Of a stretch of 17,617 nt of DNA, positions 7,645 through 15,534 are shown piece by piece. The stretch is from the NCBI GenBank assembly GCA_021163745.1, contig JAGGTM010000042.1:1-17617 (forward strand). The letters are read 5' to 3'. A program made the position numbers and the translations under genes. The stretch comes from a bacterium (lineage in GTDB: Bacteria; Patescibacteriota; Minisyncoccia; Portnoybacterales; JAGGTM01). Position 1 is the stretch's first letter; every line of letters starts with the position of its first letter. The notes under the pieces are model-generated. The model did not search any database and was not told where the DNA came from. It was given only the letters and a program-made list of their open reading frames with translations.

Positions 7645-8823
7645 TTAATTAATAAAATTTAAAAAATTTAAAATTTTTTCCGCTCTTTTTTTCCAAGTAT
7701 ATTTTTTAACATCTTTGTATGCTTGTTCTGAAATTTTAGCAGATAAATCAGGATTTTTCAACACAAATTCAATCCCTTCTGCTAATGCCTTTGGATTATC
7801 TGGTTCAACTAAGATAGCATTTCCTATTCCCCCCCTATTATTCCCCCCCTCTTTGAAGGTGGGGATTAGGGGGGGGTATAAAATTTCTCTAATTGAAGGT
7901 AAATCAGAAGCAACAATTGGTTTTTGAGAAGCCATATATTCAAATAATTTTAACGGAGAAGTCCAATATTTAGAGATTTTTTCTGTGCCTGAATTAGGTA
8001 AAACCAAAATATCTGCCGCTTTTAGCCAAAAAGGAATTTCCGAATGGGGTTTCTGCCCGATAACTAAAATATTTTTAAACTTACAGTTTTCTACTTTAAA
8101 TCTTGAGATATCATTCTTTGTTCCTCCAACAAAGATAACTAAAATATCTTCCCCTAAAAATTTTACTGCTTTGGCTAAAATCTGCGCCCCTTTCCATTGA
8201 TAAAGATGTCCTGTGTAAAGAACAATTTTTTTATTAATAGGAAGGTTAAGTTTTCTGCGACATCCTTCCTTGCTTTCACTAACTTGGAACTCAGTTAAAT
8301 CTACTCCGTCAGGAGCAACAAGAATTTTTTCTGAACTCATACCATACCTAATAAACTCCTCTTTTAATTTTTCGGTGATAGTAATCAGTCCTTTAATTTT
8401 TTTAAAAAAATATTTATACCAGAAAAAATGCGATGGGAAGGTATGGGCTTCGTAAACAAGATTTTTGTTCAAGAATGATAAAAGGAGTAAAGAAAAAGGG
8501 TCTCTAGAATAAATGATATCTGTTTTTTTAAAAAGCAAATAAAAAAATACCGAAAGAGCAAAGCTAAAACCTTGAATCCAAAAACCAATTTTGGGCAAAC
8601 CTAAAGGAATCAAATCCAAAGAAGGTAATTTCTTAATCTTAAAAATTCTTTTTATTTGGTAATAATCAAAAGAATTCTCTTTAATCTTGTTAAATCGCCA
8701 AGGCACTACTAATTCTGTTTTTATCCCTTGTTGACTAAAAGCTTCACACATCTTCATTATTTGAATTCCGTGCGCTTTTTCAGTAGGCATTCTCGCATTG
8801 GCGATGTAGATTATTTTCTTCAT
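7645..8823 (-). CDS. Family 4 (group 1) glycosyltransferase with in-frame repeat insertion
   Basis: The 392-residue protein has the GT-B layout. The N-terminal acceptor domain (MKKIIYIANARMPTEKAHGI ... IYSRDP, YEAHTFP) leads to the retaining GT4 donor domain: KKIVLYTGHLYQWKGAQILA (about 198-217), then KISKYWTSPLKLFEYMASQK (about 282-301) with the conserved Glu of the EX7E-like motif and the following VASDLPSIREIL. Residues 316-334 (YPPLIPTFKEGGNNRGGIG) are encoded by a palindromic repeat inserted in frame between REIL and NAILVEPDN, a place where the family normally has only a few residues. The frame is preserved and the loop is near the nucleotide-sugar site, so activity may be retained but is not certain. 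The enzyme would add a sugar from a nucleotide donor to the lipid-linked chain in the cytoplasm. It follows the cysteate synthase by 7 bases, so it is probably co-transcribed. Confidence 0.87.
   Translation of the reverse strand: MKKIIYIANARMPTEKAHGIQIMKMCEAFSQQGIKTELVVPWRFNKIKENSFDYYQIKRIFKIKKLPSLDLIPLGLPKIGFWIQGFSFALSVFFYLLFKKTDIIYSRDPFSLLLLSFLNKNLVYEAHTFPSHFFWYKYFFKKIKGLITITEKLKEEFIRYGMSSEKILVAPDGVDLTEFQVSESKEGCRRKLNLPINKKIVLYTGHLYQWKGAQILAKAVKFLGEDILVIFVGGTKNDISRFKVENCKFKNILVIGQKPHSEIPFWLKAADILVLPNSGTEKISKYWTSPLKLFEYMASQKPIVASDLPSIREILYPPLIPTFKEGGNNRGGIGNAILVEPDNPKALAEGIEFVLKNPDLSAKISEQAYKDVKKYTWKKRAEKILNFLNFIN
7822..7878. repeat. Palindromic G/C-run repeat inserted in frame in the GT4 gene
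   Basis: On the + strand, two C7 runs (separated by TATTATT) and CTCTTTGA are followed by AAGGTGGGGATTAGGGGGGGG. The arms pair imperfectly (CCCCCCC...CCCCCCC with GGGG...GGGGGGGG) around a TTTGAA centre, giving a long hairpin. It stands out strongly against the AT-rich surroundings. About 57 bases (19 codons) are added to the glycosyltransferase without a stop or frame change. Similar short palindromes made of C-runs and G-runs are known as dispersed repeats in several bacterial genomes, and in-frame palindromic insertions in coding genes are known from Rickettsia (RPEs). Whether this one is dispersed in this genome cannot be seen here. Confidence 0.75.
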
Positions 8824-8830
8824 AAATTAT

Positions 8831-10120
8831 TTATCTGATTCCCCAAATTTTTTTTATTCTTTTTATAATCTCCTGAACGTCATCATCTTTCTTAACAGAA
8901 ATAGAAGCTCTCACTTTAAACCTCTTTCTTCTTATTTTCCCCCTTCCACCACCAGTTATGTTCAATAAAATATTTTCATCTCTCTTTACGGCACCGTTTT
9001 TTACTGCTTTTATTAACGAAGCTACAGTAATTGTCGCTGCCGGCTCTATATCATATCCCTCAACTTGCCTAAATAATGCCTGAGCTTTTTTTGCCTCTCT
9101 ATTCGTTACACTAAAAAAATCCCCTGAAGTATCTTTCAAAATATCAAAAACTCCGCCTTTTATAGAATAAAGAGGATATCTATTTGTTAGGATACTAGCA
9201 TACACTTGACTTATTATCCGTTTAGCAGATTCCTTTTGATAACAACTATCAATTTCTCTCGCTCCTTTTTGCCAAGCTTCAGCCATAGGAATAAATGGAT
9301 AATTCTGAGAAGCATAAATCTTAGGTAATTTTTTTCCATATCTTCCGTCTCTTACCAATCTTAAAGCTGCTTCGTAAACACCTATTGCTCCAGGACCGGA
9401 GCCAAGAGCCTGAAAATAACAATCTGGCAAACGCCCTAAAAAAAGAGTCGCATCTAATAAAATAGTTCCTACGCCATCTCTCCTGGCTATATTTCGCGCC
9501 TCGCCTTCCAAAACAAAATCATTATCTTCTCCTATTTTATTTGCTAATGTTATTGCGTCAGAATAATCGCTATTACCACAAACCGAAATCAGTATCACAT
9601 ATGGATTTGTCTTATTAAAAGACCATATTCTTTTCTGTCTTGCCTCTTCTGTTACTACCAAAATAACCGGATATTTTAAAACGTTTGAATAATAACAAAA
9701 CGATATAGCTATATTGCCATCAGAAGAAACCACAATCGGCTTACCCTTCTCTTTGGTCTGCTGAATTCTTAAAAGCGCTAATTCTGCTTCTATATCTTTA
9801 AAAGTACCTGTCATCATTCCATGTATCCCTAGTTGATAAATATTTTTACATATTATCAAATGCTTCAAACCTAAATATCTGGCTAACCCACTGCTTAAAT
9901 ATACCTGATAAGAGCCGCTTCTTTTTAAAAGCCTTTTATTAACAGTTTTGACTGGTAGCCAGTCAATATATTTCCACCAACCAGGATAATCTTTAATTTC
10001 TAATTTCTTTTTGGTATATTCTGTCCTTAATAATGAATCGCAACCATTCTGGCATTTAATCACATATTCGTTTCCAGAATATATTTTACCGCATTTTAAA
10101 CATCTTATTTTGTATTTCAT
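8831..10120 (-). CDS. Cysteate synthase homologue (PLP enzyme, threonine-synthase superfamily)
   Basis: The 429-residue protein begins with a zinc-ribbon (Cys7, Cys10, Cys23, Cys27) followed by SLLRTEY. The PLP lysine is expected in TGTFKDIEAE (Lys108), with the SSDGN loop at 132-136 and a glycine-rich phosphate-binding loop GSGPGAIG (about 240-247). The segments ARNIARRDGVGTILLDATLF and GRLPDCYFQALGSGPGAIGV fit my recollection of archaeal (Methanosarcina) cysteate synthase better than ordinary threonine synthase. That enzyme turns O-phosphoserine and sulfite into L-cysteate. This is recalled from the family, not from an alignment. A threonine-synthase-like enzyme with another acceptor is the alternative. 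No coenzyme M genes are nearby; instead it lies 3 bases after an AsnB-like gene and 7 bases before a glycosyltransferase, so its product may be destined for the glycan or, less likely, a sulfonolipid. Confidence 0.78.
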   Translation of the reverse strand: MKYKIRCLKCGKIYSGNEYVIKCQNGCDSLLRTEYTKKKLEIKDYPGWWKYIDWLPVKTVNKRLLKRSGSYQVYLSSGLARYLGLKHLIICKNIYQLGIHGMMTGTFKDIEAELALLRIQQTKEKGKPIVVSSDGNIAISFCYYSNVLKYPVILVVTEEARQKRIWSFNKTNPYVILISVCGNSDYSDAITLANKIGEDNDFVLEGEARNIARRDGVGTILLDATLFLGRLPDCYFQALGSGPGAIGVYEAALRLVRDGRYGKKLPKIYASQNYPFIPMAEAWQKGAREIDSCYQKESAKRIISQVYASILTNRYPLYSIKGGVFDILKDTSGDFFSVTNREAKKAQALFRQVEGYDIEPAATITVASLIKAVKNGAVKRDENILLNITGGGRGKIRRKRFKVRASISVKKDDDVQEIIKRIKKIWGIR

Positions 10121-10123
10121 AAT

Positions 10124-11818
10124 TCACATCTTCTTTGGTATATTAAAATTATCTAAATTTTTTTCATTCCAATTTACGTCATACCAAATAGCCAAACCTA
10201 ATAAACGAATAAGACTTGCTCCAGGTTGCGGCAAATTAATAAAATCCTTTTCGTATAAATATAAATCAACAAGCCGATTAATAATTTTCGAAGTTTTTAA
10301 ATAATTGATAAAAATTTTGTAATTATTCTTGAGCCAAATATTATAAGGGAAAATTACTGATTTCGGCTTTCTTTTATACAAATCATAAGAAATATAAGGC
10401 TTTAATACATCACGGATAATTTTTTTATTCCATCTATTTAAACGTCTAAATTTATTGGGGGTTCTTAAAATAATTTGAGTAACCTGCGGACTATAAAAAG
10501 GAAATAATGGCAGAATATCAAAATTTTTACTAAAAACACTAAGACTAGTTACTTGCTTATAAATATGCCAAAATTGTCGATCCGCCAAAACCAATTTATC
10601 AACACAATCAATCTCGCCTAATTTAAAAATCCTATCTAATTCATTTATATAGGAGTCCAAAAAATACTCATCTTTAAATTTTAAATAATTTTTTTCGTAA
10701 ACAAAAGCAGGACCTTTAATATAAAAAAACCTCTCTGACCAAGACTCAGATAAAAGAATTTTTATCTGATTTTTTGAAAACTTGAAAATCTTACCGGCTA
10801 TTTTATAAATAATTTTAAGCATCGTAAAAGGGCATATTTGTTCAGATTTTTCCAAAAAATATGCCAACCTACTGTATTTTTGAGTACCAAGCATTGCATC
10901 TGTGCCAAAAGCGTAAAATATTCTCTTGATAAATTTTTCTTTTGCTCTATCTAAAATTAAACCATTAAATAAAACAAAATGAGCACCCAATGGTTGATTA
11001 AGTCCCCTTGAATATCTTTTTAATTTTTTTAAATCATTTATTTCTGGATAAATCTCTTCATTATTAGATTTTGTAAAACTCGCTGTTTTTCTAGAGCTCT
11101 TTAAATCGCCTGATTTTTTGCCATAAGGGCCAATAGTAATTGAATTAATCTCCTTATTTTTTAATTTCGTCAATATCCCCAAAAGACCGCCGGAATCAAC
11201 TCCTCCAGACAACGCAACACAAATATTTTCCAATGGTTCCTGTAAAATACTTTCTATTAATGATTGCCTAATTTCTTTTACTAATTTTTGATAATCTAAT
11301 TCTTTAAATCCGACCAATTTACACAAATCCCAATAATTCCCAACTTTCTTTTCTTGTTTTTTTGCATCATAAAACAAAAAACTAGCAATAGGAACGCTTT
11401 TAATGTTTTTATATATCGTATAAGGAGGATTAATATAAGAAAAAATTAAAAACTCATAAGCTCTCTTCTCATCAATCTCAAAATTCCTATCGATATTTTT
11501 ATATATTAACTTTATATCATTACTAATTACTATTTCGTTTCCATCTTCAAAAAATAAAATCTCGTTACTAGCCAGTTTATCATTAAATACATACAATATT
11601 TTATCTAAAACAGAATATAAAATTAACAAAAAATGATTTTTATTGCATTTATTCAAACTATTCAATAATTTTCCATTCTGATAATCCTTTACTAAATCCC
11701 CTAACTCTTTTTCGTTAAAATTTTTTGAAAGGATATAAAAATTATCAAAGGTATTTTCTTCTAAAAAATCATTTTTATAATAAAATCCTTCTGGGTTTAC
11801 TTTTAATAAATAGCTCAT
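10124..11818 (-). CDS. Asparagine-synthetase-like protein without glutaminase nucleophile
   Basis: The 564-residue protein has a degenerate N-terminal half (about 1-150) resembling the class II glutaminase domain. It starts MSYLL rather than MC, so the catalytic Cys2 is missing. The C-terminal half is an ATP-pyrophosphatase domain with the PP-loop LSGGVDSGGLLGIL (SGGVDS at 204-209), FYAFGTDAMLGTQKYSRLAY (equivalent to the GGDGGDELFMGY stretch in AsnB) and a late KFRRLNRWNKKIIRDVLKPY region. Such enzymes activate a carboxylate as an acyl-adenylate and pass it to a nucleophile. Without the glutaminase it would use free ammonia, another protein's ammonia, or an amine. It lies 3 bases upstream of the cysteate synthase start, so the two are probably made together. 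Attaching cysteate, or amidating a uronic acid, are hypotheses; I cannot tell them apart from sequence. It is preceded by a gene-less gap, so a promoter for this half of the block may lie at 11819-12293. Confidence 0.8.
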   Translation of the reverse strand: MSYLLKVNPEGFYYKNDFLEENTFDNFYILSKNFNEKELGDLVKDYQNGKLLNSLNKCNKNHFLLILYSVLDKILYVFNDKLASNEILFFEDGNEIVISNDIKLIYKNIDRNFEIDEKRAYEFLIFSYINPPYTIYKNIKSVPIASFLFYDAKKQEKKVGNYWDLCKLVGFKELDYQKLVKEIRQSLIESILQEPLENICVALSGGVDSGGLLGILTKLKNKEINSITIGPYGKKSGDLKSSRKTASFTKSNNEEIYPEINDLKKLKRYSRGLNQPLGAHFVLFNGLILDRAKEKFIKRIFYAFGTDAMLGTQKYSRLAYFLEKSEQICPFTMLKIIYKIAGKIFKFSKNQIKILLSESWSERFFYIKGPAFVYEKNYLKFKDEYFLDSYINELDRIFKLGEIDCVDKLVLADRQFWHIYKQVTSLSVFSKNFDILPLFPFYSPQVTQIILRTPNKFRRLNRWNKKIIRDVLKPYISYDLYKRKPKSVIFPYNIWLKNNYKIFINYLKTSKIINRLVDLYLYEKDFINLPQPGASLIRLLGLAIWYDVNWNEKNLDNFNIPKKM

Positions 11819-12293
11819 ATTAATTTAAGGCATTAGTTATCCTACTGAACTATATTTCAACAGATTAAATTGATATGGTATTTAGTGGGGTGATTAAGGG
11901 TTTTTAGTAATTTAAGCGTCACAAAAATCAGGCAAAAATTTGTGGCAACAAGATTCGGCAAAGGAATTAGATATCCTTACTGTAATTATTACAGAAAAGA
12001 TATACCGGTTTCAAGACAAAAAATACAACGGCAAAATTTAGAAAGTTTTCTATATCGCTACCAGTACCTACTTTAAATTAGTTCATCTTTAGCCCTGTAA
12101 ACGAACAATGCCCTAAATGTAAAGTTTAGGTTATATGCAAAATGAATTTGAACAACTGAAAAATACTCAAATTCAATTGAAATTTTTCTTTAAAAAGATT
12201 AAAAAATTTGATAAAATTGTCAAAATTAATAATCGTAAATTTCATAAAGAAAACTATTCAAATTAAGAAAAGAGGTAAATAATCTTTTTTCGG
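11819..12293. other. Gene-less gap between the two halves of the leftward block
   Basis: No intact gene is present in these 475 bases. The central part carries a rightward zinc-ribbon transposase relic (separate entry). The 11980-11994 palindrome CTGTAATTATTACAG lies inside that relic. The right part (12100-12290) is AT-rich and contains a 43-codon ATG frame at 12135-12266 that I do not recognise. Read leftward, a TTGACA lies near 12224-12229, but no good -10 element follows at normal spacing, so no promoter is called. The methyltransferase at 12294 is the last gene of the right half and the AsnB-like gene begins at 11818, so this gap splits the block into two probable transcription units. 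Confidence 0.6.
11900..12085 (+). pseudogene. Probable relic of an IS1595-type transposase N-terminus
   Basis: Rightward translation in two frames gives pieces resembling the N-terminal zinc-ribbon of IS1595-family transposases. The first is FGKGIRYPYCNYYRK (Cys of a former CPYC). After a shift near 11992 comes EKIYRFQDKKYNGKI, then stop, then KVFYIATSTYF. The intact family pattern is roughly CPxC ... KIYRFxDxxYxCKxCxxxF, and the spacing matches apart from lost cysteines, one frameshift and stops. No catalytic domain, terminal inverted repeats or target duplication could be recognised. It probably marks an old insertion between the two halves of the glycan block. This call depends on short degenerate similarity and may be wrong. 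Confidence 0.42.
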
Positions 12294-13067
12294 TCATTTT
12301 TGAGTTTGTTTATATCCATAAACTGTCCAACTATTTTGGTTGCAGTGAGAAATGCCTATGTTTTTTAATTTATGCGAAGATAAAAGATAATATGCTTCGT
12401 CTTTTTTGTAATAATTAGCGATTTCAGGTAATAACTGATCAAACACTATAGAGTGAATATGAAAAAACTCAAATTTTGAAATTTGCTGTAAATAAGGTGA
12501 TTTTTTAAATGGAATTTTTAAGAAAAACCAAAGAGGTAAGCTAAAAAAATAGCTGATTAAATGAAGAACAGAAGGCGGTAATTTGCTAGTAAAATGAATT
12601 CTTAATGGATTAACAAAACGAACTATCCATTCATTGTTTTCGTAGCCATATACCCAAATCAGAATTAAACCACCTAGTTTTGCTGCCTTTATAAGATTTT
12701 GAATAGCTAAAGAAGGATTTTCCAAATGATGGATTACTCCAATACAAAATACAATATCAAATTCATTTTTCCATGGCAAATCATAGATACTTCTAAATTC
12801 AACTTTGGCATTATTAAAATCGGTTAGATTTCTTTTAGCCATCTCTACACTTCTTTTATCATAATCAAAAGCTACTACTTCTTTAGCTCCGTATTTTAGG
12901 GCCCAAAAACTATTACGCCCCATTCCGCATCCTGCATCTAAAACCTTTTTATTTTTGAAAATTTCTGGCTCAAATGGAGAAATCCATCTTTTAAACTGAA
13001 TTTCATAGTTAGGATCAACTTTATGATATTTTTTCCATTCGTAACCAAAGCGATTTTCTGAACTCAT
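12294..13067 (-). CDS. Class I SAM-dependent methyltransferase
   Basis: Starting at ATG 13067 the protein has 257 residues and begins MSSENRFGYEWKKYHKVDPN, a usual opening for this group. Motif I is KVLDAGCGMGRNSFWALKYG, with the acidic VVAFDYD end of strand 2, then FDIVFCIGVIHHLENPSLAI (motif IV region) and GGLILIWVYGYEN. The C-terminal third has hydrophobic stretches (SVLHLISYFFSLPLWFFLKI) that may touch the membrane. I prefer 13067 over the longer frame from 13118: it begins 2 bases after the AsnB stop instead of overlapping AsnB by 49 bases, and the extra residues are just AsnB's coding sequence in another frame. It belongs to the AsnB/GT2/GT39 transcription unit. The acceptor is unknown; a sugar or lipid-linked intermediate is likely from context. 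Confidence 0.8.
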   Translation of the reverse strand: MSSENRFGYEWKKYHKVDPNYEIQFKRWISPFEPEIFKNKKVLDAGCGMGRNSFWALKYGAKEVVAFDYDKRSVEMAKRNLTDFNNAKVEFRSIYDLPWKNEFDIVFCIGVIHHLENPSLAIQNLIKAAKLGGLILIWVYGYENNEWIVRFVNPLRIHFTSKLPPSVLHLISYFFSLPLWFFLKIPFKKSPYLQQISKFEFFHIHSIVFDQLLPEIANYYKKDEAYYLLSSHKLKNIGISHCNQNSWTVYGYKQTQK

Positions 13068-13069
13068 TT

Positions 13070-14956
13070 TTATTTCATCCATTTTTCCAGCCACATTTCG
13101 AAGACCATCAAGGTCCAAAGCAATTTCCGATTATCTTTGCGGCCGGAAAAATGCTCTTTTAATAATTGTTTAATATAAGTGTAATTAAAAATACCTTCAG
13201 ATTCTATTTTCGACTTTCTAAGAAGATTTAAAGTAAAATTTTTCAATTCTTTATTAATCCATCTGGCTACGGGAATTCCAAAACCTTTCTTGGTGCGGTA
13301 AACGATACCTTTAGGCAGTTTATTTTCCATTAATTTTTTTAAAATATATTTACTCTGCCATCTTTTTAATTTATATTCATAAGGAATCGAGTTAACAAAA
13401 TTAACTAAATTATAATCTAAAAATGGTGCCCTTACCTCTAAACCAGTAGCCATACTAGCCCTGTCGGTTTTGACCAATACATCATCTTGCAAATAGTTTT
13501 TGAGGTATAGATAAATTAACCTATTTTCTGTCGATTCTTTGTTAATTATATTTAAGTAATTTTTAATATCATTAAAAATATTTGTTTGCTGAATTTCTTT
13601 GTAAATCTGTGGATTTAATATATTGTGCAATTGTTTAGGGGTAAATGAACCTAGCCAAATCTGATTTCTAATTTCTGGCTGATATTCAAATCCAGAAATA
13701 AATTTCTTTAATTTAAAATCAAAACTAAAATTATCAAACGAAGTAGGCAAATGATTGATTATTTGATTAATTAAATGCTTTCTTATTATTAAGGGAATTC
13801 TTTGATAAATTTTGGCTAACTTATGCGCTTGAAAAGTAGGATAACCCATAAAAAGCTCATCTCCTCCATCTCCGCCCAAAGCCACTGTTGCTTTTTCCTT
13901 GGCAAATTTAGATAGTAAATAAGTGGGAATCACAGAAGCATCTGCCAATGGTTCATCTAAAAAATCTACAATTTGCGGAATTAAGTCCAAACAATCCTTT
14001 GCTTCTAAAATTTGTTCATAATGTTCTGTTTTTAAAAATTTTGCCACCGTTTTAGCATATCTTGATTCGTCAAATGACTTATCAGTAAATCCGATAGAGA
14101 AAGTTTTGATTCTCTGAGAAGAATTTCTTTGAGCGTAATAAGCAATAGTAGCTGAATCTATGCCTCCACTTAAGAATATTCCTAATGGCACATCGCTAAT
14201 CAATCTAATTTTTACTGCCTTATCAATTCTTCTATCTAACTCTTTTAAGTAATAATTAAAGTTTTGAGTTTTAGATTGTGATTTGGAGTTTGAATTAAAT
14301 TTTATATCCCAGTATTTTCTAATTTTCAATGAATTATTTTGATAAACTAGGTATTCTCCAGGTTCAAGTTTATATATATTTTTTAAAATACTATGTGGAA
14401 CAGGTACGTATTCATAAATTAAATATTTAGCCAAACTTTGAAAATCTAATTCCTTTTTGATATTAGGATGCTGTAAAAGCGCTTTCATTTCTGAACCGAA
14501 AATTAAAGTTTGTCCAGTCGAAGCATAATAAAGAGGTTTTTGACCAAGGCGATCGCGTGCTAAAATTAATTTCTTATTTTTTTCATCCCAAAGGGCCAAA
14601 GCAAACATTCCATTTAAATTTTGAATAAATTCTTCTCCTTTTTCTTCATAAAGATGAACAATTACTTCTGTATCAGATCTAGTATAAAATTTATGTCCTT
14701 GTTGGATAAGTTTTTTTCTTAATTCTTTGAAATTATAAATCTCTCCATTAAAAATTACTATTATACTTCTATCTTCGTTAAAAATCGGCTGTTTACCAGT
14801 AACAAGGTCAATTATTTTAAGGCGGCAATGCCCAAATCCTACCTCATCTTTAATAAAAAACCCCTGCTCATCCGGTCCTCTATGTTTTAAGCTTTCAGTC
14901 ATTTTCTCTAAAATTTTTTTATTCCCGTATCCAATATATCCTGTTATTCCGCACAT
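13070..14956 (-). CDS. asnB: Asparagine synthetase (glutamine-hydrolysing), AsnB type
   Basis: The 628-residue protein is full length. It starts MCGITGYIGYG with the catalytic Cys2 of the class II glutaminase, followed by LKHRGPDEQGFF, FNGEIYNFKELR and RSDTEV (about 94-99). The synthetase half has the PP-loop FLSGGIDSATIAYYA (SGGIDS at 263-268), ALGGDGGDELFMGYPTF and a late VRAPFLDYNLVNFVNSIP stretch. Known chemistry is ATP-dependent amidation of a carboxylate (aspartate to asparagine) using glutamine. In glycan clusters such paralogues are often thought to amidate uronic acids or sugar acids; the substrate here is inferred. The region around residues 219-234 is a low-complexity linker (NSNSKSQSKTQNFN). 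It begins 5 bases after the upstream methyltransferase stop and ends 2 bases before the next methyltransferase start. It could supply ammonia or complement the glutaminase-less homologue at 10124. Confidence 0.93.
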   Translation of the reverse strand: MCGITGYIGYGNKKILEKMTESLKHRGPDEQGFFIKDEVGFGHCRLKIIDLVTGKQPIFNEDRSIIVIFNGEIYNFKELRKKLIQQGHKFYTRSDTEVIVHLYEEKGEEFIQNLNGMFALALWDEKNKKLILARDRLGQKPLYYASTGQTLIFGSEMKALLQHPNIKKELDFQSLAKYLIYEYVPVPHSILKNIYKLEPGEYLVYQNNSLKIRKYWDIKFNSNSKSQSKTQNFNYYLKELDRRIDKAVKIRLISDVPLGIFLSGGIDSATIAYYAQRNSSQRIKTFSIGFTDKSFDESRYAKTVAKFLKTEHYEQILEAKDCLDLIPQIVDFLDEPLADASVIPTYLLSKFAKEKATVALGGDGGDELFMGYPTFQAHKLAKIYQRIPLIIRKHLINQIINHLPTSFDNFSFDFKLKKFISGFEYQPEIRNQIWLGSFTPKQLHNILNPQIYKEIQQTNIFNDIKNYLNIINKESTENRLIYLYLKNYLQDDVLVKTDRASMATGLEVRAPFLDYNLVNFVNSIPYEYKLKRWQSKYILKKLMENKLPKGIVYRTKKGFGIPVARWINKELKNFTLNLLRKSKIESEGIFNYTYIKQLLKEHFSGRKDNRKLLWTLMVFEMWLEKWMK

Positions 14957-14961
14957 AAAAA

Positions 14962-15534
14962 TTATTTTGGTTTTCTAAAATGAAACTCAATTTCCTCAAA
15001 ACCTCCTACCCAAAAACTCCATACCCGCGAACAAAAGGCAGGAGAGAGATTAGCGAAAAAATCTATTATTTTTCCTATTGTTGCTAATAAAAGATATAAG
15101 GGCGGAGAAAAAAACTGTTTTTTTAAATATGGTTGAGCAAACCATTTTAATCGCGCCTTTTCTAAAGTAAATTCTACTTCTTTATACCATGGTTTAAACT
15201 TAGGATTAGGAGAAAACCAAAAAGAGAAAGAAATATCAAATCCTCTTTTATGATCAGGATTGGTAAATCCTCTTGTAAAATGAGGCACTCTAATAATTAA
15301 TTTTCCTCCTGGTTCCAATATTCTGTGTAATTCTTTCATTACACTTATAACATCATACAGATGTTCCAAAACATGATCTGCTTCTATCAGCGCAAAACTG
15401 CAATCTTTGAAAGGATAAGGAAATTTATTTAAGTCGTGAAAAACGTCTGCTTTCGCGTTTTTGTCAAAATCTAAATTAACATAACCTTTTTTAGGAAATT
15501 GACCGCACCCTAAATTTAATTTTTTATTTTTCAT
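14962..15534 (-). CDS. Small class I SAM-dependent methyltransferase
   Basis: This 190-residue protein has LNLGCGQFPKKGYVNLDFD (motif I with the acidic end of strand 2, about 6-24), YPFKDCSFALIEADHVLEHL (about 40-59) and HRILEPGGKLIIRVPHF (around 70-86). This is the Methyltransf_11/COG4627-like architecture of small methyltransferases of glycan clusters. A hydrophobic stretch (PPLYLLLATIGKIIDFFANL, about 144-163) could associate with the membrane. The ATG at 15534 overlaps the preceding GT2 stop by 11 bases, indicating translational coupling. It lies directly before asnB. The substrate is unknown. It is not closely alike the 1557 protein apart from motif I, so the two are not a recent duplication. 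Confidence 0.8.
   Translation of the reverse strand: MKNKKLNLGCGQFPKKGYVNLDFDKNAKADVFHDLNKFPYPFKDCSFALIEADHVLEHLYDVISVMKELHRILEPGGKLIIRVPHFTRGFTNPDHKRGFDISFSFWFSPNPKFKPWYKEVEFTLEKARLKWFAQPYLKKQFFSPPLYLLLATIGKIIDFFANLSPAFCSRVWSFWVGGFEEIEFHFRKPK

Noticed and set aside
11980..11994. Perfect palindrome CTGTAATTATTACAG as an operator
   Set aside because: It lies about 160 bases upstream of the AsnB-like start with no promoter elements nearby and within the transposase relic; AT-rich palindromes of this size arise easily by chance.
12224..12229. Leftward TTGACA as a -35 box for the AsnB-like/cysteate synthase unit
   Set aside because: No -10 match with more than three of six bases at 16-18 base spacing, and it is about 400 bases from the start codon.
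12135..12266. A 43-codon ATG frame on the + strand in the gap
   Set aside because: Lysine-rich, AT-driven composition, no recognisable motif or ribosome-binding site; kept only as a note in the gap entry.
13068..13118. N-terminal extension of the methyltransferase (start 13118)
   Set aside because: The extension lies inside AsnB coding sequence, and ATG 13067, 2 bases after the AsnB stop, gives a family-like N-terminus.
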